From Acidimicrobiaceae bacterium (GTDB lineage Bacteria; Actinomycetota; Acidimicrobiia; Acidimicrobiales; Bog-793): a stretch of 10,349 nt of DNA. The stretch lies in the NCBI GenBank assembly GCA_027459565.1, contig DAIDIA010000237.1, positions 1 through 10,349 of the forward strand. The letters are read 5' to 3'. Positions within the stretch are counted from its first letter, which is position 1. Each line of letters starts with the position of its first letter. The notes under the pieces are model-generated. The model did no database searches, was not told the origin of the DNA, and saw only the letters and a list, made by a program, of their open reading frames with translations. The position numbers and the translations under genes were made by a program. Below are positions 1 to 6,278 of the stretch, piece after piece.

Positions 1-1
1 T

Positions 2-700
2 GCGTACAACACCTGTCTGAGTGACGCCGCGTCATGGGCGACGAAGGCGGCCGGTCCAAATGGTGCCTCGTACCAGCTGTATCTCTTCCTCAACGCCCCG
101 GGCACGAATGTCGAGGCGACGCGGCTCTACGCGACCGGACCGAGGGGTTCGTGCGGCCAGCTGGCGGGCAACGCCCGTCTCGAGTGCATCGCCTACAACT
201 ACGGATACAACGGCGCGAACCACGCCGTCCTCTACGCCAACAGTCGGGGCGTGCACGCGGTCAACTGGTGGATCGACATCGAGAACAAGAGGCTCTCGCC
301 GAACACCTTCTCCAACTTTGGAGCAAATGAATTCTGGTCGGGCTCGCCGCGGCTCAACGCGCTCACGGTCCAGGGGGCGATCGACGCGCTCCGCGCTGCG
401 GGCATCGAGGTTGGGATCTACTCGTCGAGCCTGCAGTATCCAAAGATCGTCGGTCGGTACGTTCCACGCGCGAGCGGACCGCTGCCTCTGTGGATCGCCG
501 GTGCGCCCTGGACCAGCCCCCCGTATCTCGACAGGTCGCTCCCCTCGCCGACCTCACTCGCCAGCTGGTGCGCAGGAACCGCCATCTACCGTGGAACCAC
601 CAGTGTGGACGCCTTCGCTGGCGGGGTGCCGTGGATCTTGCAAGAGACTCCGGGATTCTCGAACGCTCCATACAATCTCGATCCCGACTACACCTGCTGA
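2..700 (+). CDS. GH25-like TIM-barrel protein, probably secreted; 5' end cut off
   Basis: The frame is open from the first bases of the window to a TGA, giving 232 visible residues; the start and any signal peptide lie to the left. Around residue 90 it has WWIDIEN, which keeps the acidic D-x-E pair seen in GH25-type lysozyme folds. Next come an N-x-x-x-x-QGAIDALRAAGI segment, then GIEVGIYSSS and PLPLWIAGA. The alternation of W-x-D-x-E, (V)GIYS and LW strands is typical of GH25-like and related glycoside-hydrolase-like barrels found in exported actinobacterial proteins. The end, QETPGFSNAPYNLDPDYTC, resembles the final strand of such barrels, where a Q and a late D-x-D-Y-x-C are common. Several cysteines fit an extracytoplasmic location. 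Enzymatic activity is not proven; many relatives are uncharacterised. The gene runs towards the minus-strand genes and is not part of their operon. Confidence 0.75.
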   Translation, partial: AYNTCLSDAASWATKAAGPNGASYQLYLFLNAPGTNVEATRLYATGPRGSCGQLAGNARLECIAYNYGYNGANHAVLYANSRGVHAVNWWIDIENKRLSPNTFSNFGANEFWSGSPRLNALTVQGAIDALRAAGIEVGIYSSSLQYPKIVGRYVPRASGPLPLWIAGAPWTSPPYLDRSLPSPTSLASWCAGTAIYRGTTSVDAFAGGVPWILQETPGFSNAPYNLDPDYTC

Positions 701-777
701 GGGCGCCGAATGGCCGCGTCGAACGCGGTGTCAACCGCCAGGCGTCGGGGGTCCAAGAGGGAGGGGACAAAGACAAC

Positions 778-813
778 CGCCCAGCGCCATCGCAGGGGCG
801 ACGGGGCTGGGCG
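778..813. terminator. Long hairpin between convergent genes, likely bidirectional terminator
   Basis: CGCCCAGC at 778-785 pairs with GCTGGGCG at 806-813. Inside it CC pairs with GG, and TCGC (790-793) pairs with GCGA (798-801) around an AGGG loop. That makes 14 base pairs with two single mismatches. On the plus strand it is followed by ACTTTGATCT, and on the minus strand by GTTGTCTTTGTC, so both sides have a weak T-rich stretch rather than a true U-tract. It lies between the stop of the GH25-like gene and the stop of the 54-residue gene, where a shared terminator would be expected. Confidence 0.5.
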
Positions 814-866
814 ACTTTGATCTCATGTATTGACCCCATGGCACGAAATGCTCCGACCACAGGGCG

Positions 867-885
867 CAGCGCCCCAACGGCGCTG
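867..885 (-). other. 7-bp hairpin just after the small acidic protein gene
   Basis: CAGCGCC and GGCGCTG form a perfect 7-bp stem around a 5-base loop, starting 17 bases past the TAG of the 54-residue gene. There is no T-tract after it. It could be a terminator of the U-less kind or protect the 3' end of the mRNA. An overlapping GGGCG-CAG-CGCCC hairpin (862-874) is mutually exclusive with it. Confidence 0.3.
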
Positions 886-902
886 TCAGTGCCAGCGAGA
901 CC

Positions 903-1067
903 CTAGGCCTCGTCGGCGTCGAAGCCCGGCCATTCGGCCTCGCTCGACAGGACAAAAGACAGCACCGACCAGGTGTTGTCGATGACCGCCTTGGTGCCGG
1001 TCGCAACGCCCGCGCCCTCGTCGGTTCCGGCGGTGGTGTCCTGACGGTTCGCAATGGGAGTTGCCAT
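903..1067 (-). CDS. Small acidic protein, 54 aa, unknown function
   Basis: ATG to TAG encodes 54 residues beginning MATPIANRQD and ending WPGFDADEA. The N-terminal half is low-complexity (T, G, A). The middle, AVIDNTWSVLSFVLSS, is an amphipathic-looking hydrophobic stretch too polar for a clear membrane helix. The tail is acidic. With 9 Asp/Glu against 1 Arg and 1 Lys, the protein is strongly acidic, and it has no cysteine. A GAAAGGGG Shine-Dalgarno sequence sits 7 bases before the ATG, and a TTGACA-17-GATACT promoter lies about 50 bases upstream, so the start is well supported. I do not recognise the family. A short peptide with a low-complexity leader could be a modified-peptide precursor, but no maturation enzyme gene is adjacent. 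A small regulatory or stress protein is equally possible. A longer minus-strand frame across the same bases (731-1054) lacks these signals. Confidence 0.72.
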   Translation of the reverse strand: MATPIANRQDTTAGTDEGAGVATGTKAVIDNTWSVLSFVLSSEAEWPGFDADEA

Positions 1068-1120
1068 TGGTCTGCCCCTTTCAGGTAGTGGTCGCCATCT
1101 CCTGTTCCGGCGACAGATCC

Positions 1121-1149
1121 AGTATCGCTGACCTCGGAGAATCTGTCAA
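1121..1149 (-). promoter_or_regulatory. Sigma-70 type promoter of the small acidic protein gene
   Basis: On the minus strand a perfect -35 box TTGACA (1149-1144) is followed after exactly 17 bases by GATACT (1126-1121), a 4/6 match to TATAAT that keeps the important A2 and T6. Transcription would begin near 1114, leaving a leader of about 47 bases that contains the Shine-Dalgarno sequence. This is the best-matching promoter I found in the window. Confidence 0.7.
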
Positions 1150-1152
1150 AGA

Positions 1153-1188
1153 GTTTAAACTGATAGATTCAATCACTAATCAAGATAG
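1153..1188. promoter_or_regulatory. AT-rich patch upstream of the promoter, possible operator or UP element
   Basis: This is a sharply AT-rich segment in otherwise GC-rich DNA. It contains the perfect 8-bp palindrome GTTTAAAC (1153-1160), three bases upstream of the -35 box. It also has two direct copies of GATAG (1162-1166 and 1184-1188) spaced 22 bp apart, about two helical turns, and the near-palindrome GATTCAATC (1166-1174). Position and spacing suit a regulator site or an UP element; no specific regulator is implied. Confidence 0.35.
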
Positions 1189-1217
1189 CTCTGCTCGCGA
1201 TCTACCCGCGGTCGCGC

Positions 1218-1237
1218 CGGTTCGGGGCAGCCAACCG
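1218..1237 (-). other. Hairpin after the histidine phosphatase gene
   Basis: CGGTT (1218-1222) and AACCG (1233-1237) form a 5-bp stem with a 10-base loop, ten bases past the phosphatase stop codon. No T-tract follows. It might mark the end of the long minus-strand transcript, upstream of the separate promoter of the small gene. The support is weak. Confidence 0.2.
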
Positions 1238-1246
1238 CGTGCCCGG

Positions 1247-1945
1247 TCAGCGCTCGGTATGGACCCAATCGGGAGGGGGTGCGAGGAGTTCGCCGGCGTG
1301 CTCGGGCTCGTGGAGATGCGCGGCGTCGTTGTAGCGCACGAGTCGCCAACGCTTTCCGGTGAAGTGCCACTCCGTGATCGAGGTGTGCTCGGCGTGCAGG
1401 CGGATCTGCGAGCCATGCTCGGGGAGGCCGAGGAACCGGATCAGCGATGCGTCGATGATGCCACCGTGCGCGACGACAAGCGTGAGGGCTCCGGGGTGCT
1501 CACGCGCGAGCCGCGTGAGCTCGGCCTCGGCCCGGTCGATGAACGCGACCCAGCTCTCGCCACCGGGTGCGAGCGGCTGATGCGGCTCGTCGCCCGGCGT
1601 TGACGACCTTCCGTAGCGCGCGGGAATCTCATGCCACGACAGGCCATCGGCCTCGCCCGCGTCGCGCTCGTCGAGTCCGGCGCTGCGCTGTACCGGTGCG
1701 TCCGAGAGGCCGGAGGCGACGATCTCCGCGGTCTCGATGGCGCGCGGCAAGGTGCTGGTGAAGATCGCCTCGGGATTGCTGAGCTCCCTGGTTCGATGCA
1801 GTCGGTCACGGAGTACCTCAGCCTGTCGCACACCGCGAGGGGTCAGCCCTCGACAGCTCTTTGGACCACCGACGAACTGCTCGAAATTGCACCACGCCTC
1901 GCCGTGGCGCACAATCGCGAGCCGGGTTCCCGTCGCAACCTCCAT
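1247..1945 (-). CDS. Histidine phosphatase superfamily protein (phosphoglycerate mutase-like)
   Basis: The product has 232 residues. The signature RHG (R13-H14-G15) lies in LAIVRHGEAW; H14 would be the residue phosphorylated in catalysis. The second conserved arginine is in TSTLPRAIETA (R68), an acidic residue follows in LDERDAGE (about E93), and the second histidine is H160 in VVAHGGII. This is the complete catalytic set of the superfamily and the usual length for a small branch-1 phosphatase. The substrate cannot be read from sequence; sugar phosphates, nucleotides or phosphoproteins are all possible. The ATG at 1945 places RHG close to the N-terminus, as in relatives. An in-frame GTG at 2002-2000 overlaps the stop of the upstream flavin-reductase gene and would add 19 residues; neither start has a strong Shine-Dalgarno sequence. 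It is the last gene of the minus-strand run. Confidence 0.9.
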   Translation of the reverse strand: MEVATGTRLAIVRHGEAWCNFEQFVGGPKSCRGLTPRGVRQAEVLRDRLHRTRELSNPEAIFTSTLPRAIETAEIVASGLSDAPVQRSAGLDERDAGEADGLSWHEIPARYGRSSTPGDEPHQPLAPGGESWVAFIDRAEAELTRLAREHPGALTLVVAHGGIIDASLIRFLGLPEHGSQIRLHAEHTSITEWHFTGKRWRLVRYNDAAHLHEPEHAGELLAPPPDWVHTER

Positions 1946-1998
1946 CGCGTCGGTACGCGCGTCGCTGTCGACTGGCTGGCGATCTGGGACTGCCCCGC

Positions 1999-2547
1999 TC
2001 ACCCGGTGGTCCAGGTGTCGATCTCGCGGGCGATCGGCTGTTCGATCGCGAACTGCCCACGGAAATAAAGGAGGGGGAGCCGCTGGAACTCGACGTGGAG
2101 CGCGCGCACGTGTCCCACGACGATCAGATGGTCGCCGGCGCGGTGCTCCGCCTCGATCTTGCAGTCGATCCACGCAACGACCCCCTCGAGGATCGGCGAT
2201 CCGAGCGGCGACTCGGAGGTGCGGACACCGGCAAAGCGGTCGATCTGGCGCTGGGCGAACCTGCGGGCGATCTCCTCCTGGAACTCCGAGAGCACATTCA
2301 CGCAAAAACGCCCCGACGCCGAGATGCGCGGATAGGTCGTCGACGTCAGCGCGGCACAAAAGCTCACCAGCGGAGGATCGAGCGAGACCGAGGTGAACGA
2401 GTTCGCGGCCATCCCGACGGACTCCCCGTCATCGGTCGAGGTGATGATCGTTACGCCGGTGGCGAAGTTCCCGAGTGCGAGTCGGAAGCGCTCTTCGGTG
2501 ACCTCTTCGAGATGTTCTGATTGGGACACATCACTCACGCTAGCCAT
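1999..2547 (-). CDS. Flavin reductase-like FMN-binding split-barrel protein
   Basis: The 182 residues match the flavin reductase-like domain of short-chain NAD(P)H:flavin oxidoreductases (HpaC/RutF type). Seen in order are FATGVTIIT (28-36), GMAANSFTSVSLDPPLV (45-61), FCVNVLS (81-87), GDHLIVVGHV (138-147) and PLLYFRGQF (158-166). In this family these form the FMN-binding barrel and the dimer interface. Such enzymes usually supply reduced flavin to a monooxygenase, but no monooxygenase gene is present here, so the partner is unknown. Some relatives keep FMN bound and act alone. The ATG is 39 bases past the VWA gene stop without a clear Shine-Dalgarno sequence. GTG codons at residues 4 and 7 are possible alternatives. 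It is probably co-transcribed with its neighbours. Confidence 0.88.
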   Translation of the reverse strand: MASVSDVSQSEHLEEVTEERFRLALGNFATGVTIITSTDDGESVGMAANSFTSVSLDPPLVSFCAALTSTTYPRISASGRFCVNVLSEFQEEIARRFAQRQIDRFAGVRTSESPLGSPILEGVVAWIDCKIEAEHRAGDHLIVVGHVRALHVEFQRLPLLYFRGQFAIEQPIAREIDTWTTG

Positions 2548-2586
2548 GCGACACGGAGACCGGTCACCATTTCCCCGGTATCGGGG

Positions 2587-4020
2587 TCAGGCGAGGCGAT
2601 CGACGAAGTCCTTCAGCTGCCGAAGGGTCCGGCATTCGAACACCCCGTCGCAGTGCGGCGCGTACTCGCCGATGATCGAGTCCCCGGTACCCCAGTACGA
2701 GCGCGGCTCGGGATTGAGCCAGAAGACGCGATGCGCGCGACGCCGGAGTGACTGGAGGATCTCGGACTCGCCCGAGTGGTAGTTCCCCCGTGCATCTCCA
2801 AGGATGATCAGGTTCGTCTTCTTGGTAAGCGACGGGCCATAACGTTGCGCGAAGAGTCGGAAGGCGCTTCCGTAGTTCGAATGCCCGTGCGCATCCACAA
2901 CGTCCGCCTTCGCTCCGACCTCGGCAATTGCCTCCTCGATGGAGGCTGCTCGGCGGAAGATCCCCGTCACCTCGTCGACGCCGTCGATGAAGACCGCACA
3001 CCGGACATTGGAGAACTGCTCCGCAATTGCGTAGACAAGATGCACCGTGAACCTCGCGAACGCGGAGACCGAGCCCGAGACATCGGCGAGCACGAAGATC
3101 TCCGGCCGACTCGGATGGGGTCTGCGAAAACGCGGCTCGAGCGGCACCCCGCCACTTGAGAGCGACCTGCGGATCGTGGCGCGGATGTCAAGCGGACCGC
3201 GTCGACGGTGCCTCCGTCGGTGCGCGAGCCTCGAGGCGAGGATCCTCGCCAGCGGGTAGATCGCCCTCCGCATCGCGACGAGGTCATCGGCGCTTGCGTG
3301 CATGAAATCGAGGTCCTCCACGAGCGGGCGGCGCATGCTCCTCGCGACCGCTCCGGCTCCGCGTTCATCGACGAGGAGTCGGGCGATCTCGCGCCGGATC
3401 TCCTCGCGCAGAGCATCGGCATGGCGCATGAGTTCGCTCCGGACAAGATTGTCGTGCATCGCGTCGCCGCCGATGCGCTCACCCGGTTCGGTACCACTGC
3501 GCGCATCCGCGAGCAGCTGCGACAGGATCGACTCAACGTCAAGGGCGCGCAGTGTCTTTTGCAGGTAGTAGGCGACGCCGACGGGGCGGGCGGACTCCAC
3601 CGAGCCATAGAGTTCGACTGCCTGCTGCGCCGTCTGAGTGAGGAGTTCTTCATCTCCGCTCGCGAGTGCGCGACGCGCGCGCTCGCGAAGCTCACGCGGA
3701 TCGATTGCGCGCCGATTTCCCGAGAGCCGACCGGGAACGAAGATCTCCTCGACATCGGGAGACTCGGTCTCGATCAGGATCTCAGCGCTCGGAATCCCCG
3801 GCAGGCCGCGACGCGAGAAGAACAGGTCAAAGACCCGCCCAAAGGCCACCTCATGGTCGGCGGATTTGACGAGCGTGGTGCTCAGACATGCGCGCACCGC
3901 CGCGACGTCGTCGAGGGGAATCACCGAGAGCGCATCGGCAGCGTCGATCGTCTCGGTCACCGATACCGGCAGGCCGGACGCGCGGAGTTCATCGACGAAG
4001 CCGGACAGGACGTCGAGCAT
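2587..4020 (-). CDS. CoxE-type von Willebrand factor A domain protein
   Basis: The product has 477 residues. The N-terminal part is helical and charged, with Arg-rich stretches (around 265-275). The C-terminal third is a VWA domain of the CoxE family. Its metal-binding (MIDAS) motif is DVSGS (D313, S315, S317) in FVLADVSGSVSAF. Next come GHSNYGSAF (379-387) and LGDARGNYHSG (407-417, D409), then the family-typical WLNPEPRSYWGTGDS near 434-448. VWA proteins of this type work with a MoxR AAA+ ATPase, which is the gene immediately upstream. In carbon monoxide dehydrogenase operons CoxD and CoxE help insert the active-site metal cluster, but no such enzyme is in the window, so the client is unknown. 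A strong AGGAGG Shine-Dalgarno sequence (4030-4035), 9 bases before the ATG, fixes the start. No signal peptide or membrane segment is visible; it should be cytoplasmic. Confidence 0.92.
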   Translation of the reverse strand: MLDVLSGFVDELRASGLPVSVTETIDAADALSVIPLDDVAAVRACLSTTLVKSADHEVAFGRVFDLFFSRRGLPGIPSAEILIETESPDVEEIFVPGRLSGNRRAIDPRELRERARRALASGDEELLTQTAQQAVELYGSVESARPVGVAYYLQKTLRALDVESILSQLLADARSGTEPGERIGGDAMHDNLVRSELMRHADALREEIRREIARLLVDERGAGAVARSMRRPLVEDLDFMHASADDLVAMRRAIYPLARILASRLAHRRRHRRRGPLDIRATIRRSLSSGGVPLEPRFRRPHPSRPEIFVLADVSGSVSAFARFTVHLVYAIAEQFSNVRCAVFIDGVDEVTGIFRRAASIEEAIAEVGAKADVVDAHGHSNYGSAFRLFAQRYGPSLTKKTNLIILGDARGNYHSGESEILQSLRRRAHRVFWLNPEPRSYWGTGDSIIGEYAPHCDGVFECRTLRQLKDFVDRLA

Positions 4021-4037
4021 CGATGCCCGCCTCCTCT

Positions 4038-4952
4038 CTAGGCGCGGGGCTTGCTGGCGTGCCCGAGGAGCTCCCGCTGTGCGCGATCGATGTCCTCGCG
4101 GTATTTCAGCAAGATGTTCATCGTCGACGAGGTCGCTGCCTCGTCCAGGTGCTCAATGCCGAGCACAATCAGGGTTCTCGCCCAGTCAAGGGTCTCCGAG
4201 ATCGACGGGTGCTTCTGCAGATCGAGCGAGCGCAACAGGCCAATCACGCGCACGACCTCATCAGCGAGTCGCTCGGAGATCTCGGGAACCTTGCTGATGA
4301 CGATCTCGCGTTCGCGCTCTTGACTCGGATAGTCGAGATAGAGATAGAGACAGCGTCGCTTCAGAGCCTCCGACAGCTCGCGCGTTCCGTTCGAGGTCAA
4401 AACGACGGGAGGTATCTGGCGGGCGCGCACCGTTCCGAGTTCGGCGATCGAAACCTGGTACTCCGAGAGCACCTCGAGCAGGAGCGCCTCGGTCTCGATC
4501 TCGACGCGGTCGATCTCGTCGATCAGCAGAACGACCGGATCGTCCGCGCGGATCGCCTCGAGCACCGGGCGCGTGAGGAGGAACTCCTCGGAGAAGATGT
4601 CCCCTTCAATGCGGCGCCACTCGTCGTGATGGGCCTCGCGCCCGGCATCCTCCTCGTTGCGCTCAACCTGGATACGGAGCAGCTGCTTGCGGTAGTTCCA
4701 CTCATAGAGGACCTTCGACTCATCGAGTCCCTCGTAGCACTGCAGACGGATCAGACGCGAGGAGAGCGCGAGCGCAAGTGACTTCGCGAGCTCGGTCTTC
4801 CCGGTTCCTGCGGGTCCCTCCACGAGGATCGGCTTCTGCAGCCGCTCGGCGAGGTAGAGAACGGTCGCGATCGCGTCATCGCAGAGGTACCCCACGGCCG
4901 CGAGCGCGTCCCGGACGCTCTTGATGTCACTGAATCGATAGGCCGGGGTCAA
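4038..4952 (-). CDS. MoxR-family AAA+ ATPase (CoxD-like)
   Basis: The product has 304 residues. Walker A is GPAGTGKT (46-53), Walker B is VVLLIDEID (140-148), and sensor 1 is LTSNGT (185-190). An arginine-rich KRRCLYLYLDYPS segment (198-210) is typical of MoxR ATPases. PSISETLDWARTL (249-261) corresponds to the sensor-2 region. LYEWNYRKQLL (82-92) and FSEEFLLTRPVL (120-131) are hallmarks of the CoxD-like branch, which forms rings and works with a VWA protein; that partner follows 17 bases downstream. The start is TTG, overlapping the proA stop as TTGA, with no ATG or GTG nearby that keeps the conserved N-terminal F-x-x-x-x-V segment. The overlap implies translational coupling to proline synthesis genes. 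The specific target of the chaperone is not visible. Confidence 0.92.
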   Translation of the reverse strand: MTPAYRFSDIKSVRDALAAVGYLCDDAIATVLYLAERLQKPILVEGPAGTGKTELAKSLALALSSRLIRLQCYEGLDESKVLYEWNYRKQLLRIQVERNEEDAGREAHHDEWRRIEGDIFSEEFLLTRPVLEAIRADDPVVLLIDEIDRVEIETEALLLEVLSEYQVSIAELGTVRARQIPPVVLTSNGTRELSEALKRRCLYLYLDYPSQEREREIVISKVPEISERLADEVVRVIGLLRSLDLQKHPSISETLDWARTLIVLGIEHLDEAATSSTMNILLKYREDIDRAQRELLGHASKPRA

Positions 4953-6196
4953 GAACGCACCTGCCCGTCTCCCTCGATCACGTACTTCAACGACGTGAGC
5001 TCGCGGACTCCCATCGGACCCCTCGCGTGGAGTTTCTGGGTGGAGATGCCGATCTCCGCACCGAGGCCAAGCTCTCCCCCGTCGACAAATCGCGTCGAGG
5101 CATTCACGATGACCGCTGCCGCGTCGACCTCGTTGACAAAGCGGGTCGCGCTCGCGTAATCGCTCGTGACGATAGCCTCCGAGTGCCCCGAGGAATAACG
5201 GCGGATGTGGCGGATCGCGTCGTCAAGCGAGTCAACGACACCGATCGCGAGCTTGAGGTCGAGAAACTCCGTCGCGTAGTCCTCCTCTGTCGCAGATCCG
5301 GCGCGAGCGATATGCGCGCGCGTGCGTTCGTCTCCAACGAGATCGACACCCACAAGTGATGCATCCAGGCGCCGGAGGAGCATCTCGGCGACGTCTCTGT
5401 GCACCAGGAGGGACTCCATCGCGTTGCAGACGCTCGGTCGTTGCATCTTCGCATTGATGATGATGCGTTCGGCCATATTGAGATCGGCAGATGCGTCGAC
5501 ATAGACGTGACAGTTGCCGTCGCCATCGATGATGTACGGAACTGTTGCGCGATCGAGCACCATCGCGACGAGCGACGGTCCACCGCGGGGAATCAGGAGA
5601 TCGATATGCGCGCGCAACCGGACAAACTCATCGACCGTCTCGTGCCGGACATCTTCAACGAGGATCACGACGTCATCGGGAAGTCCCGCAGCTGCGATTC
5701 CCTCCCGGAGCGCGCGGACGATCGCCCGGTTCGACTCAAGCGCGCCGGCTGAGCCGCGCAGCATCACGGCATTGCCAGATTTCAGGCAGAGCCCCATCGC
5801 GTCGGAGGTGACATTGGGCCGGTTCTCGTAGATGATGCCAACGACGCCAAACGGGACGCGCACGCGCCGGATGCGAAGTCCGTTCGGGCGCACCGACCCG
5901 TCGACAACCTCGCCCACGGGATCATCGAGCGCAGCGACCTCGCGGAGCCCCCCTGCCATCGATTCGATGCGCGCCTGATCGAGTCGGAGGCGGTCGATGA
6001 CGGTCTCGCTCTCGTTCGCGGCGCGTGCCGCGGCGACGTCGACGGCATTTGCACGCAGGATCTCCTCGCGGTGCGCGACAAGTGCCTCACCAGACCGTAA
6101 GAGCGCGTCGTCCTTCGTCGCGCGCGAGGCGCCGGCGAGATTGTGGGCGGCCTGTTTGGCCCGTCGTCCAAGTTCACCCAACTCCGTCAACGCCAT
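4949..6196 (-). CDS. proA: Glutamate-5-semialdehyde dehydrogenase (gamma-glutamyl phosphate reductase)
   Basis: ProA reduces gamma-glutamyl phosphate with NADPH to glutamate-5-semialdehyde, the second step of proline synthesis in the cytoplasm. The 415 residues are close to the usual length. PFGVVGIIYENRPNVT (115-130) and LCLKSGNAVMLRGS (136-149) form the cofactor region. The catalytic cysteine is C257 in KMQRPSVCNAMES. FVDGGELGLGAEIGIST and the LHARGPMG end segment, in which the family ends before a conserved Leu-Thr-S/T-x-K, are intact. I chose the ATG at 6196; an in-frame TTG at 6211 would add five residues but has no better ribosome site. It follows proB by 82 bases and its stop codon overlaps the TTG start of the MoxR-type ATPase gene. 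Confidence 0.97.
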   Translation of the reverse strand: MALTELGELGRRAKQAAHNLAGASRATKDDALLRSGEALVAHREEILRANAVDVAAARAANESETVIDRLRLDQARIESMAGGLREVAALDDPVGEVVDGSVRPNGLRIRRVRVPFGVVGIIYENRPNVTSDAMGLCLKSGNAVMLRGSAGALESNRAIVRALREGIAAAGLPDDVVILVEDVRHETVDEFVRLRAHIDLLIPRGGPSLVAMVLDRATVPYIIDGDGNCHVYVDASADLNMAERIIINAKMQRPSVCNAMESLLVHRDVAEMLLRRLDASLVGVDLVGDERTRAHIARAGSATEEDYATEFLDLKLAIGVVDSLDDAIRHIRRYSSGHSEAIVTSDYASATRFVNEVDAAAVIVNASTRFVDGGELGLGAEIGISTQKLHARGPMGVRELTSLKYVIEGDGQVRS

Positions 6197-6278
6197 GACA
6201 GAGACTACCAAGGCGAGTCGAATGTCCGATAAGGCGTGTCGTCGAGACGGCCGACCGCGACCGAGATCGTCTTCGGAT

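Noticed and set aside
731..1054. 107-residue minus-strand frame overlapping the small acidic gene
   Set aside because: It is Arg/Pro-rich without domain features, has no promoter or Shine-Dalgarno sequence in position, and would run through the terminator-like hairpin.
1737..2520. Two 219-residue plus-strand frames opposite the phosphatase and flavin reductase
   Set aside because: The composition is that of shadow frames in GC-rich DNA, and the minus-strand genes explain the sequence fully.
3208..4781. Long plus-strand open frames opposite the VWA and ATPase genes
   Set aside because: They are mirror frames of two clearly recognised minus-strand proteins, have arginine- and proline-rich compositions and no family features or ribosome sites.
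2587..4952. Reading the ATPase and VWA pair as CO dehydrogenase maturation genes coxD and coxE
   Set aside because: The family match is at the domain level only; no coxL, coxM or coxS gene is present, so the specific names were not used.
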